Of a stretch of 64,000 nt of DNA, positions 8,006 through 16,055 are shown piece by piece (within the stretch, counting starts at the first letter, position 1; every line of letters begins with the position of its first letter). The stretch lies in contig JAQYWC010000043.1 in NCBI GenBank assembly GCA_030145245.1, forward strand, positions 94,863 through 158,862, given 5' to 3'. The notes beneath the pieces are model-generated. The model saw nothing but the letters and a program-made list of their open reading frames with translations. It was not told the origin of the DNA and ran no database searches. Made by a program: the position numbers and the translations under genes. This DNA is from Desulfobacterium sp. (GTDB taxonomy: Bacteria; Desulfobacterota; Desulfobacteria; Desulfobacterales; Desulfobacteraceae).

Positions 8006-9250
8006 TTAGGCCTGCCCCCCATCTAAAGCGTTGAACGCCTCGTCCACGATCTCCAGGGTCTGGCTGATCACCTCTTCATCATGGGCAAGGGACATGAACA
8101 AATTGTGATGGGACGCTAAAAACACCCCACGCTTGGTGCACTCTGCGCACCACTGCTGGTGGAGCATGTTGGTATCGTCGTTGGCGATCCTGATATTGGG
8201 CATGGACCAGGCACCGGTCACCTTGAGGTCATATCCGTATCCTGCAGCCATGGTTTGCATGGCTGTAAAGAGCTTTTTCCCGTTTTCCAGCATCACGGCC
8301 GGTGCATCGAGGCGTTTGAGCTCGGTGAGACAGGCAATGGCCGCGGCCATGGGAACGGCCTGGTTCCAGTAACTGCCGGTATAGAAGATCTTGGCGGCAT
8401 CGAGTTTCAGGCTCTCCCTGCCCACCAGGGCCGAGATGGGAAAACCGTTGGCAAGAGCCTTGCAAAAGCAGATAAGATCGGGCTTGAACCCGAAATACTC
8501 GCAGGATCCCCCCATGTCGAGCCTGAAGCCGTGGCGGATGTCGTCCAGGATCAGGACGATGCCGTTTTTTCTGCAGATCATTTCGATCCCGGGCCAGTAC
8601 CCCGCCTCCGGCAGTTCGTTATCGTAAAACGTGGCAACATGGTAGGGGGTTGCGATAAATCCTGCGATCTCGCCGGGATATTGGTCAACGGCCTGCTGAA
8701 AAGCGTCCACATCGTTCCAGGGAACCCGGATGATGTGGCTGTAATCCTCCTCGATGAGGCCGTGGTGACCCGGGGGCTGCATCCAGGGAGCAACCCCGTG
8801 GTATCCCCCCTGGATCATGACGATCTTTTTCCTGTTTGTGGCAGTCCTTGCGATCATGGTGGCATAATTGGTGACATCCCCCCCATTCTTGGCGAAAAAA
8901 GCCCAGTCCGCGACCGGGACCATCTCCACCAGGAGTTCGGCAAGCTCGACCATCTTTGGAGAGGCACCCATGGTGAGATCCGCAGATTTCAGCTGCTCGG
9001 TTGCCGCATTGTCAACCAGGGGATTGTTATACCCCAGCACCATGGGGCCGTAGGCGCACATATAATCGATGAAGCGATTGCCGTCCAGATCGTAGAACGT
9101 CGCTCCTTTGGCTTTTTCCGTAAAAATGGGATAATCTGCGGCCGGAACGTTCACCCCTGGACTCATATGGCCCGGGACACCGCAGGGAATCACCTTAACG
9201 GCCCGCTGGAAGAGTTGCTGGGATCGTGAATAGTCATAGGTCGTTGTCAT
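8006..9250 (-). CDS. Class III PLP aminotransferase, glutamate-1-semialdehyde aminomutase-like
   Basis: 414 residues. Landmarks: the phosphate-binding region FFAKNGGDVTNYA (115-130), YHG (150-152) stacking on PLP, the Asp pair at 236-237 (LILDDIRHGFR) and Schiff-base Lys264 (FCKALANGFP). Length and order match the class III/GSA-aminomutase group. Haem-pathway GSA aminomutase usually has DEV where this has DDI, and the genomic context (split transketolase, SCP2-like proteins, TetR) argues against a haem role. Inference: it aminates an aldehyde or ketone, perhaps one made by the transketolase pair. Confidence 0.85.
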   Translation of the reverse strand: MTTTYDYSRSQQLFQRAVKVIPCGVPGHMSPGVNVPAADYPIFTEKAKGATFYDLDGNRFIDYMCAYGPMVLGYNNPLVDNAATEQLKSADLTMGASPKMVELAELLVEMVPVADWAFFAKNGGDVTNYATMIARTATNRKKIVMIQGGYHGVAPWMQPPGHHGLIEEDYSHIIRVPWNDVDAFQQAVDQYPGEIAGFIATPYHVATFYDNELPEAGYWPGIEMICRKNGIVLILDDIRHGFRLDMGGSCEYFGFKPDLICFCKALANGFPISALVGRESLKLDAAKIFYTGSYWNQAVPMAAAIACLTELKRLDAPAVMLENGKKLFTAMQTMAAGYGYDLKVTGAWSMPNIRIANDDTNMLHQQWCAECTKRGVFLASHHNLFMSLAHDEEVISQTLEIVDEAFNALDGGQA

Positions 9251-9289
9251 GGCAGCTACCTCTTTTGTCTTGACGCTGGTTGGTGTTGA

Positions 9290-10051
9290 TTACGACAGGT
9301 ACAGGGGTATCCTGTCGAGAATCAGGTTGATGGCCTCGATCATGGGGATCCGCCCCTTCATCATCACATCCCCGGTGGCAAGGGCGGCAAAGGCATCACT
9401 GTTTCCGTTCAACAGATCGTTTGCCGTCTGTTCATCCTTGAAGAGCAGCACGGCAGAAGGCCTGGCACAGGGTTGGTCCAACACCTCGACGGTGTCGCCG
9501 TCAAAGCTCAGAACGGCTGAGGGTCCCTCCGGCAGCACCCTGAACTCAACCGTCCCATTGGGTATGTGGGCCCTGTTGAACTTTCCAAGGGTATCGTGGA
9601 GCGCCAGAAGCTTTACGGCGTTGACTGCGGTATTCAATGTAAACCGGGTGTTGATCCTGAGATAATCGGGATCAGCAAGCCTGGCGTTATCGGGCTTCAG
9701 ATAAAACTCAAGCCTGTCGGTGATCTTGGGAAACTCCGTGGATAGGAATTTCAAAAATTTAATTCCCTTCACGGGAACCGGGTTGGATTTTCCCTCCATG
9801 ACACGGTTGAAGTGGGCAGGAGAAAAACAGAGGAGTCTGATCCGGGGGCGATGGTGTTTCCCAGGCCTCACCCGGCATTGTCCGGCCTTGAACTCCACAG
9901 AGCATTTGGGCCCGAACAGGGTTGAGAACTCGATGGCAAAATCAAGTTCTTTTACCTGTTCAGCCACCTGGCTGTCAAGCAGGACTAATTCCTCAAGGTT
10001 CTTCATCACGGCGTTCATGTTCAGGAGGGCTTTGATCTGTTCATGGTTCAT
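9290..10051 (-). CDS. SCP2-like lipid-binding protein, first gene of the TetR-controlled operon
   Basis: 253 residues from the ATG at 10051 (GGAG eight bases upstream; a start 12 codons earlier has no better ribosome site). Two SCP2-like half domains can be seen: residues about 35-115 (CSVEFKAGQCRVR, then FSPAHFNRVMEGK) and about 170-250 (VEFRVLPEGPSAVLSFDG, then DEQTANDLLNGNSDAF). No signal peptide, so cytosolic. Same architecture as the product of 5250-6023, though far diverged. Being first after the TetR operator, it should be the most strongly regulated gene of the set. Confidence 0.6.
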   Translation of the reverse strand: MNHEQIKALLNMNAVMKNLEELVLLDSQVAEQVKELDFAIEFSTLFGPKCSVEFKAGQCRVRPGKHHRPRIRLLCFSPAHFNRVMEGKSNPVPVKGIKFLKFLSTEFPKITDRLEFYLKPDNARLADPDYLRINTRFTLNTAVNAVKLLALHDTLGKFNRAHIPNGTVEFRVLPEGPSAVLSFDGDTVEVLDQPCARPSAVLLFKDEQTANDLLNGNSDAFAALATGDVMMKGRIPMIEAINLILDRIPLYLS

Positions 10052-10124
10052 CGCTCGTCTCCGGGTTCGTTGGATGGTTGCACTCACGATTCATACACTC
10101 ACGATTTAAGAGATCAAACAGCTC

Positions 10125-10142
10125 TGAGTGAGCAGTCACTCA
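10125..10142. promoter_or_regulatory. Interrupted palindrome, probable TetR operator
   Basis: TGAGTGA (10125-10131), GCAG, TCACTCA (10136-10142): perfect 7-bp arms with a 4-base spacer. It sits between the divergent tetR gene (10285) and the SCP2-like gene (start 10051), as expected for a TetR repressor acting on both. Two further half-site-like ACTCACGAT strings lie at about 10083 and 10097. Confidence 0.75.
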
Positions 10143-10284
10143 CAATCACTATTCACCGAATTTAACGGGATGTCAAGGGGAAAAACAAACCCTGCCAAAG
10201 GGCAGGATAGTTGTTGACTCGTTTTTTTCAAATGGTCTATGATGCCTGGGCAACGACAACACCTGGGGTGAAAAAAGGAGAGTA

Positions 10285-10956
10285 ATGGAAGAGATTCAGA
10301 CCATGGAGATCAAGCGACACTGCAAACCCGCCTTTGACAAGCTCCCGGAGGAGAAACAGGAGCGAATTCTCGGGGCGGCTGCCAGGGAGTTTGCCGCCAT
10401 GGGATTTACAGCGGCAAACATCAATGTGATGGCAAAAAGGGCCGGCATCAGCATCGGCTCCATGTACAACTACTTCACCTCCAAGGAGGACCTGTTCCTG
10501 ACAGTGAACGACCAGGGCTACGAGGTGATCGCAGAGGTGGTCAACACCGTTGCCGCCCAGGAGGGGGACATTTTCCACAAGATCGAGACCCTGATCCGGG
10601 CGGTCCAGAAATATGCACGGCTCCACACCGAGCTGAACCAGATCTATCTCGACATCACCTCCCAGGGCCTCAGCCATCTCTCAAGCAAACTCTCCAACCA
10701 GCTTGAGACCATCACGGCCGGACTCTACCACCGGTTGATCAAAGAGGCCCAGGACCAGGGGATCGTCTCATCCGCCATTGATCCCTTCATGGGAGCGTTC
10801 TGCATCGACAACCTCGTCGTCATGCTCCAGTACGCCTATGCCTCCGACTATTTTGCCCAGCGGCTGAAGATTTTTGCAGGCGAAGACGCCCTGGACAACG
10901 ACGAAAAAATGGTACAGGGAATCATGCTTTTCATCCGGAAAGCCCTGGCCCCCTGA
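10285..10956 (+). CDS. TetR/AcrR-family transcriptional regulator
   Basis: 223 residues, ribosome site GGAGAG before the ATG. Residues about 18-65 form the TetR helix-turn-helix (RILGAAAREFAAMGFTAANI, then AKRAGISIGSMYNYFTSKED). The C-terminal half is the helical ligand-binding and dimer region, which gives no ligand clue. It is divergent from the SCP2-transketolase-aminotransferase operon with a perfect palindrome in between. Family knowledge predicts repression relieved by a small molecule, here perhaps a lipid or acyl-CoA given the SCP2 genes; that last point is inference. Confidence 0.88.
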   Translation: MEEIQTMEIKRHCKPAFDKLPEEKQERILGAAAREFAAMGFTAANINVMAKRAGISIGSMYNYFTSKEDLFLTVNDQGYEVIAEVVNTVAAQEGDIFHKIETLIRAVQKYARLHTELNQIYLDITSQGLSHLSSKLSNQLETITAGLYHRLIKEAQDQGIVSSAIDPFMGAFCIDNLVVMLQYAYASDYFAQRLKIFAGEDALDNDEKMVQGIMLFIRKALAP

Positions 10957-11005
10957 CAGCCTGACGGCGAAGTTCCCGTAACAAGGGAAGGTCAAACCAC
11001 CTGGG
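10957..11005. terminator. Possible weak bidirectional terminator
   Basis: In the 49-base gap between convergent stops, TTCCC-GTAACAA-GGGAA (about 10972-10988) can form a 5-bp stem. There is no T-run, so this is a weak call. Confidence 0.25.
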
Positions 11006-12724
11006 TCAATCCTGCTGCTGGATCATCCTGAGGGTTCTCATGCGGTTGATGGCGGCGGCAAGCTCAAGGGGCCTGAACCTTGCGTGATCGCCCACCACAA
11101 AGGGCATGAGAATGTCGAGCCCCTGTTCGTCCAGGTCCTTGTCCACCCTTGCAATCACCTGTTTAAGGGTTCTTTTACCGTCCATGTACTGCATGGCATG
11201 GAAGATGGCCCGGCCCATGGCCCGGGTCTGGGAGGTGTGGACGATCTGTTCAAGGTCCCAGAGATCGATCAGGGTATTGCCGAACACAATGGCCCGGTCT
11301 CCCTGGTTCTTTATCCGCTGGCGCCCCTCCCGGCCGGATGGGTTGAAGCTCTTCTTAACCGGAATCCTGAGCCGTATCTTCCCCAGTTCTCCCCCGGCCT
11401 CGTTCCTGCGGCCGGTATCATGGGTTTCAACAATGGTGCGCGCCTTTTCGCTCACATCCAAGGGCGCGTAATTGGTCATCTGGATCACCTGGTCGGCAAC
11501 GGCAAAATAGTCTCCGGAGCCGCCCATCACCAGAACCGTGGAGATCCCCCTCTCCCTGTGGAGCTGCTTTACCCTGTCCACAAAGGGAGTGATGGGTTCG
11601 TTCTCCTTTGCCACCAGCTGCTGCATCAACACATCGCGAACCATGAAGTTGGTTGCGCAGGTGTCCTCGTCAAGGAGCAGTGTGGTCGCCCCCGCCTCCA
11701 TGGCTTCGGAAATGGCTGCGGCCTGGGAGGTGCTGCCGCTGGCATTGGCCGTGGAAAAAGCTTTGGTATCCTTTCCAAAAGGCAGGTTATTGATAAAGGG
11801 CGAAATATCTGTCTTCTCGATGCTCCTGCCGTCGGCAGCCCTGATCTTGAACGTCCCTGGCGTGCTCACGGCCAGCTCCCGCCCGTCCCCGGGCACATGG
11901 TTGTATACGCCAAGCTCCAGGGCGCTGAGCAGGGTGGATTTTCCGTGGTACCCTCCCCCCAGGATCAGGGTCACCCCCTTGGGGATGCCAAGGCCTGCAA
12001 CCTCTCCCCGGTTGGGAAGGTCCACCGTCACCCGGAAGCTTTCGGGAGAGGAAAACGGGACAACCGTGCCCTTGCCCAACGGCCGGGAATCTATGCCGCT
12101 TGCCCTGGGAAGAAGGGAGCCATCCGCGACAAATCCCACCAGTCCCAGGGAATCGAGCTTATATCTCAGGAGATCGGCATCCTCGGCCACCTCGATATGC
12201 CCACGGATCTCGTTCAGATCAAGGCTTGACAGGAACATGGAATGGTCTACGATCCTGGGAAGTTCATCAAAAAACATGACCCTTGCATTACGACCGGAGA
12301 TTTTACGGCCAAAGGCGGGCAGCCCCATGAAGAACCGGGCCTCCACATGGTGCTGGTCCACGACCATGGCGCTGCGCTCAAGGATCTCCTGTTGGGGACG
12401 GTCGATGGTGACAAGACCGCTCTTGCCGATGCCCCGCTCCTGTTTTGCAAACCGCTGGCAGTTGCGATAAAATCTGCGGGTCAAAAAATCGCAAAAGGCT
12501 ATGGTCCGGCTGGGGTTTGATGTGAGTTCCGGCCCAAAGCCTGTCCTGGATCGCTGAACCCTGACCCGGATCCTGCTGGGGTTGGAATAGGGGTCTCCCT
12601 GGACATGGTCGATAAAAAGAGTAAAGGATTTAAACCCGTACCTGCCCTTGATATCCTTATACGCCTTAAACCCCCTGCCGTCGATCCGGCTGAGGATCTC
12701 CCCCAGTTTTTTGCTGTTTTCCAT
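11006..12724 (-). CDS. ABC-class P-loop ATPase (COG3044 / ABC_ATPase family)
   Basis: 572 residues from the ATG at 12724 (AAGGA upstream); the open frame extends 64 codons further, but that stretch is Cys/Trp-rich and has no ribosome site. Walker A reads GGGYHGKST (in LILGGGYHGKSTLLSALELG) and Walker B reads TLLLDEDTCATN. Length and the order of a long N-terminal region, P-loop and C-terminal domain match the uncharacterised ABC-class ATPase family. There are no membrane segments, so it is soluble and not a transporter subunit as such. It stands alone, convergent with the tetR gene. Confidence 0.85.
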   Translation of the reverse strand: MENSKKLGEILSRIDGRGFKAYKDIKGRYGFKSFTLFIDHVQGDPYSNPSRIRVRVQRSRTGFGPELTSNPSRTIAFCDFLTRRFYRNCQRFAKQERGIGKSGLVTIDRPQQEILERSAMVVDQHHVEARFFMGLPAFGRKISGRNARVMFFDELPRIVDHSMFLSSLDLNEIRGHIEVAEDADLLRYKLDSLGLVGFVADGSLLPRASGIDSRPLGKGTVVPFSSPESFRVTVDLPNRGEVAGLGIPKGVTLILGGGYHGKSTLLSALELGVYNHVPGDGRELAVSTPGTFKIRAADGRSIEKTDISPFINNLPFGKDTKAFSTANASGSTSQAAAISEAMEAGATTLLLDEDTCATNFMVRDVLMQQLVAKENEPITPFVDRVKQLHRERGISTVLVMGGSGDYFAVADQVIQMTNYAPLDVSEKARTIVETHDTGRRNEAGGELGKIRLRIPVKKSFNPSGREGRQRIKNQGDRAIVFGNTLIDLWDLEQIVHTSQTRAMGRAIFHAMQYMDGKRTLKQVIARVDKDLDEQGLDILMPFVVGDHARFRPLELAAAINRMRTLRMIQQQD

Positions 12725-13023
12725 GACCGTTTCCTTATGATTGAGATATGTTCCATCTATACCCCCGCCAGCTTCAAAATGCAATGGCAAGGGCTTCCCC
12801 CAACAGGGCGTTTCCCAACGCTCTTTTTCCTCAAAGCCGCATTTCCCCCGCCGATTTTTCCCTTGCGGCACACTCAAAATATTGGTATTAATTAGGTTAA
12901 TGTATCTATTTCTCACGTGAGACCCTGGCCCCGGGCAGAGACCCGTTTCCTGCCCCGTTAGAATCGTTCATTCCCACGAATTCACAAGTTCTTTATCATC
13001 ACAATTCAACAAAGGACCGAGCC

Positions 13024-14574
13024 ATGACTGATGACAGCCTCTTTGCCGATGAAATTGAAGAGGAGAGTGACGGCGGTTTAAAGTTACCAAAGCCTCCCGG
13101 CTGGAAGGTGTTGATCGCCGACGATGAAGAGGAGGTCCACTCCACCACCCGCCTGGTATTGGGCGATTTTGATTTTGAAGGCCGGGGCCTGGAGTTTATC
13201 AGCGCCTACTCCGGAACCGAGGCCCTGGCTGTGATGAAAGAGCACACGGACATCGCCGTCATCCTGCTGGATGTGGTGATGGAGACCAACAGCGCAGGCC
13301 TGGATGCGGTCAGGGTTATCCGGGAGGAGCTGCAAAACAACCTGGTCCGCATCATTCTTCGCACCGGCCAGCCGGGCCAGGCGCCGGAACGTAAGGTGAT
13401 CACCGATTTTGATATCAACGATTACAAAGACAAGACCGAGCTTACGGTCCAGAGGCTGTTCACCGCCCTCTACAGCGCCCTTCGATCCTACCGGGATCTT
13501 ACGTCCATCGACAGGAACAGGACCGGCCTGAAATACATCATCGACGCATCCGGCAGCCTGTTCCAGCAGAACTCCATCAAAAAACTTGCCAAGGGGGTAC
13601 TCACCCAGATCATCGCCCTTTTGGGGCTTCAAAACTCCATCTTCGTAGAGCGGGGGGGATTCACCGCAGCCCAAAAGAGCGACGGACAGCTGGAGATCAT
13701 CGCCACCACCGGAAAATATGCAGAAAACGGCATCAGCAACGCTCACCTTACCATCGCACCTGAGATGAAATCCAAGATCCGGCAGGTGGCAGAGGAAGAG
13801 AGCAGCAAATTCTTCGGCAACGACTATGTGGGCCACTTCCCCACCCAGAAGGAGAAACAGCACATCATCTATCTGGAAAACTGCGGGGAAAGACAAGACG
13901 AGCAGGATATCGATCTCTTGAAAATTTTCACCACCAATGTGGGGATTGCCTTTGACAACGTCTACCTGAACCAGGAGATCATCGACACCCAGAAGGAAGT
14001 GATCCTGCGCCTGGGGGAAGTTGTGGAAACCCGCTCCAAGGAGACCGCCTTCCACGTGGTGAGGGTCGCCGAGTATATCGGGATTATTGCCGAGGGCATG
14101 GGGCTTTCCGAGGAGGAGACAAACCTTCTCAAACTTGCCTCGCCCATGCACGACATCGGCAAAATCGGCATCCCCGACTCCATTCTCCTCAAGCCCGGCC
14201 ACCTGAACGACGACGAGTTTGCCATGATGAAGACCCACGCCTATATAGGATACCGCATCCTCAAGGGGTCCACCCGGGAACTGCTTAAAACAGCGGCCGT
14301 CATCGCCTACACCCACCACGAACGCTGGGACGGTTCAGGCTACCCAAGAAGGCTTGCCAAAGATAAGATTCCCCTGTATGGGCGCATCACCTGCTTTGCC
14401 GACATCTTTGACGCCCTGCTGACGGATCGCGTTTACAAGAAGGCATGGTCCGTGAGCAGGGTGGAACACTTCATTACCGAACAAAACGGAAAGACCTTTG
14501 ATCCGGATGTTGTAGACGCCTACATCAGGAACCGGGACAAACTCATGGCCGTCCGGGAACAGTACAGGGATTAA
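13024..14574 (+). CDS. Response regulator with DUF3369 and HD-GYP domains
   Basis: 516 residues. A receiver domain at about 25-150 has phosphoacceptor Asp83 (VILLDVVME). DUF3369 follows (about 165-320), a GAF-like region common in this family ([19 protein letters not shown]). The HD-GYP phosphodiesterase domain (about 325-510) has H376-D377 (MHDIGKIG) and G439-Y440-P441 (WDGSGYP). It probably cleaves c-di-GMP on phosphorylation by an unlinked kinase; none is adjacent. The stop overlaps that of the convergent endonuclease IV gene by four bases. Confidence 0.93.
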   Translation: MTDDSLFADEIEEESDGGLKLPKPPGWKVLIADDEEEVHSTTRLVLGDFDFEGRGLEFISAYSGTEALAVMKEHTDIAVILLDVVMETNSAGLDAVRVIREELQNNLVRIILRTGQPGQAPERKVITDFDINDYKDKTELTVQRLFTALYSALRSYRDLTSIDRNRTGLKYIIDASGSLFQQNSIKKLAKGVLTQIIALLGLQNSIFVERGGFTAAQKSDGQLEIIATTGKYAENGISNAHLTIAPEMKSKIRQVAEEESSKFFGNDYVGHFPTQKEKQHIIYLENCGERQDEQDIDLLKIFTTNVGIAFDNVYLNQEIIDTQKEVILRLGEVVETRSKETAFHVVRVAEYIGIIAEGMGLSEEETNLLKLASPMHDIGKIGIPDSILLKPGHLNDDEFAMMKTHAYIGYRILKGSTRELLKTAAVIAYTHHERWDGSGYPRRLAKDKIPLYGRITCFADIFDALLTDRVYKKAWSVSRVEHFITEQNGKTFDPDVVDAYIRNRDKLMAVREQYRD

Positions 14575-15416
14575 GACTTGCAAAACCCTTTTAGCTGATT
14601 GATCTCACTTGCCCAAATGGAGGAATCCGGGGTTTCAAGGATCAGGGGAATGTTATCAAACCGATCATCCTTCGCTATTCTCTCAAAGGCCTCCATGCCC
14701 AGGGTTCCAAGACCAAGGCTCTCATGGCGGTCAACCTTGGAGCCCATCTCTTTTTTGGAGTCGTTGAGGTGCATTCCCTTTAGATACTTCAACCCGATTG
14801 CGGTGTCAAACGTCTGCCAGGTGTCTTCAAATCCCTTTTCGCTCTTAAGATCGTAGCCTGCTGAAAAGGCATGGCAGGTGTCGATACACACCCCGACCCG
14901 GGTCTTGTCATGGACCCGGTTAATGATGGCCGCAAGCTGGGAGAAATCAAATCCGACATTGGTTCCCTGGCCTGCGGTGTTCTCGATCACGGCAGTAACG
15001 CCCCGGGTCTTCTCCAGGGCAATGTTGATGGAGTCGGCAATGGTTGCAAGACAGGTGTCGAGCTCGATCTTTCCAAGATGGCTTCCCGGATGAAAGTTGA
15101 GGGAACCAAGGCCCAGCTGCTCGCACCGCTCCATCTCATCCACAAAGGCGTTCCTTGACTTTTCAAGGGCCTCCTTGTCAGGGTGACCAAGGTTGATAAG
15201 GTAGCTGTCATGGGCCAGAATCTGGTCAGGATGATAACCGTATGTGTCGCAGGCCTTTTTAAACCCCAGGATGTTCTCAGGAGTCAGGGGCTTTGCCGTC
15301 CACCGGCGCTGGTTCTTGGTAAACAGGGCAAAGGCTGTTGCCCCGATATCATGGGCGTTTTTCGGAGCGTTCTCAACGCCCCCTGCCGCACTTACGTGGG
15401 CTCCTATATATTTCAT
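14571..15416 (-). CDS. nfo: Endonuclease IV (AP endonuclease)
   Basis: 281 residues, full length for the family. All metal-ligand segments of the trinuclear zinc site are present: [58 protein letters not shown] and LILETPD. It cleaves 5' to abasic sites in base excision repair. The C-terminal four bases of coding sequence overlap the convergent HD-GYP gene. Nothing in the context suggests special regulation. Confidence 0.97.
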   Translation of the reverse strand: MKYIGAHVSAAGGVENAPKNAHDIGATAFALFTKNQRRWTAKPLTPENILGFKKACDTYGYHPDQILAHDSYLINLGHPDKEALEKSRNAFVDEMERCEQLGLGSLNFHPGSHLGKIELDTCLATIADSINIALEKTRGVTAVIENTAGQGTNVGFDFSQLAAIINRVHDKTRVGVCIDTCHAFSAGYDLKSEKGFEDTWQTFDTAIGLKYLKGMHLNDSKKEMGSKVDRHESLGLGTLGMEAFERIAKDDRFDNIPLILETPDSSIWASEINQLKGFCKS

Positions 15417-15566
15417 GGCATCCTTCTTTATTCTTTATTCTTATTGCTATTTTACTTTATTACTTTATCGCTTTATAACCATGGCCAGGAGAATAGCCCC
15501 AAACCCATCCCGGAATCAAGGAAAAACAAGGCCGCAACCAATAACCCATACACCAGGAGGTATCCC

Positions 15567-15929
15567 ATGCAGTGTGACAGGTGCAACCAATCAATCAAAA
15601 AGGAAGAACTTCACAAACACAACGGCAGTCTCCTTTGCGAGGAGTGCTACATGGACGCCCTCTCCCCTGCCCGGAGCTGCGATCCATGGGCCAGAAACAG
15701 CGCAAAGAATTTCGTCAGGGAGACGGGATCCATCGCAGCGATCAACGAGACCCAGGCAAGGATACTCGGTCTTTTGAAGCGTAACAACGGCGGCATGGAA
15801 ATCTCGGTCATGGCCGAGGCCCTGGAGATAGCGATGTTTGACCTGAAGCGGGAGATCGCAACCCTGCACCACCTGGAAAAGGTGAGATCCGGGACCCGGG
15901 ACGGCAAGGTGCTCATCTCCCTGTGGTGA
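15567..15929 (+). CDS. Small protein with an N-terminal Cys-pair (zinc-ribbon-like) motif
   Basis: 120 residues from the ATG at 15567, preceded by AGGAGG at the right distance; the same frame stays open upstream but only as antisense to nfo. Residues 3-6 (CDRC) and about 24-27 (CEEC) make a CxxC-x17-CxxC zinc-binding knuckle. The C-terminal half (ETQARILGLLKRNNGG to the end) reads like a winged-helix domain. Possible DNA-binding or regulatory protein; not assignable to a known family by eye. Confidence 0.7.
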   Translation: MQCDRCNQSIKKEELHKHNGSLLCEECYMDALSPARSCDPWARNSAKNFVRETGSIAAINETQARILGLLKRNNGGMEISVMAEALEIAMFDLKREIATLHHLEKVRSGTRDGKVLISLW

Positions 15930-16018
15930 TGCTATAGCTCCTGTTATAGGAACAGAGCCCATTCCCTGTTAAAAAGAGTAAAGCAATCAATTCGGGTGCA
16001 AACGTTTAGAAAAAGAAG

Positions 16019-16048
16019 TTACGCCGGGAAGTCTCCTTCCCGGCGTAA
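16019..16048. terminator. GC-rich hairpin, copy 1 of a three-copy family
   Basis: TTACGCCGGGAAG (16019-16031) pairs with CTTCCCGGCGTAA (16036-16048) across a 4-base loop, 8 bases after the AOR stop codon. On the minus strand it is followed by a short T-rich stretch (CTTCTTTTTC). The same stem occurs at 25640-25668 and 33549-33580, each directly after a minus-strand operon. Confidence 0.8.
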
Positions 16049-16055
16049 ACTGAAG

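Noticed and set aside
8159..9229. 356-codon plus-strand frame over the aminotransferase gene
   Set aside because: Shadow of a conserved PLP enzyme; no ribosome site or family resemblance.
8006..9250. Calling the aminotransferase hemL (tetrapyrrole synthesis)
   Set aside because: DDI instead of the usual DEV motif, and no haem-pathway neighbours; the context is a TetR-controlled transketolase/SCP2 operon.
15183..15566. 128-codon upstream extension of the small Cys-pair protein
   Set aside because: It overlaps nfo in antisense, and AGGAGG marks the internal ATG at 15567.
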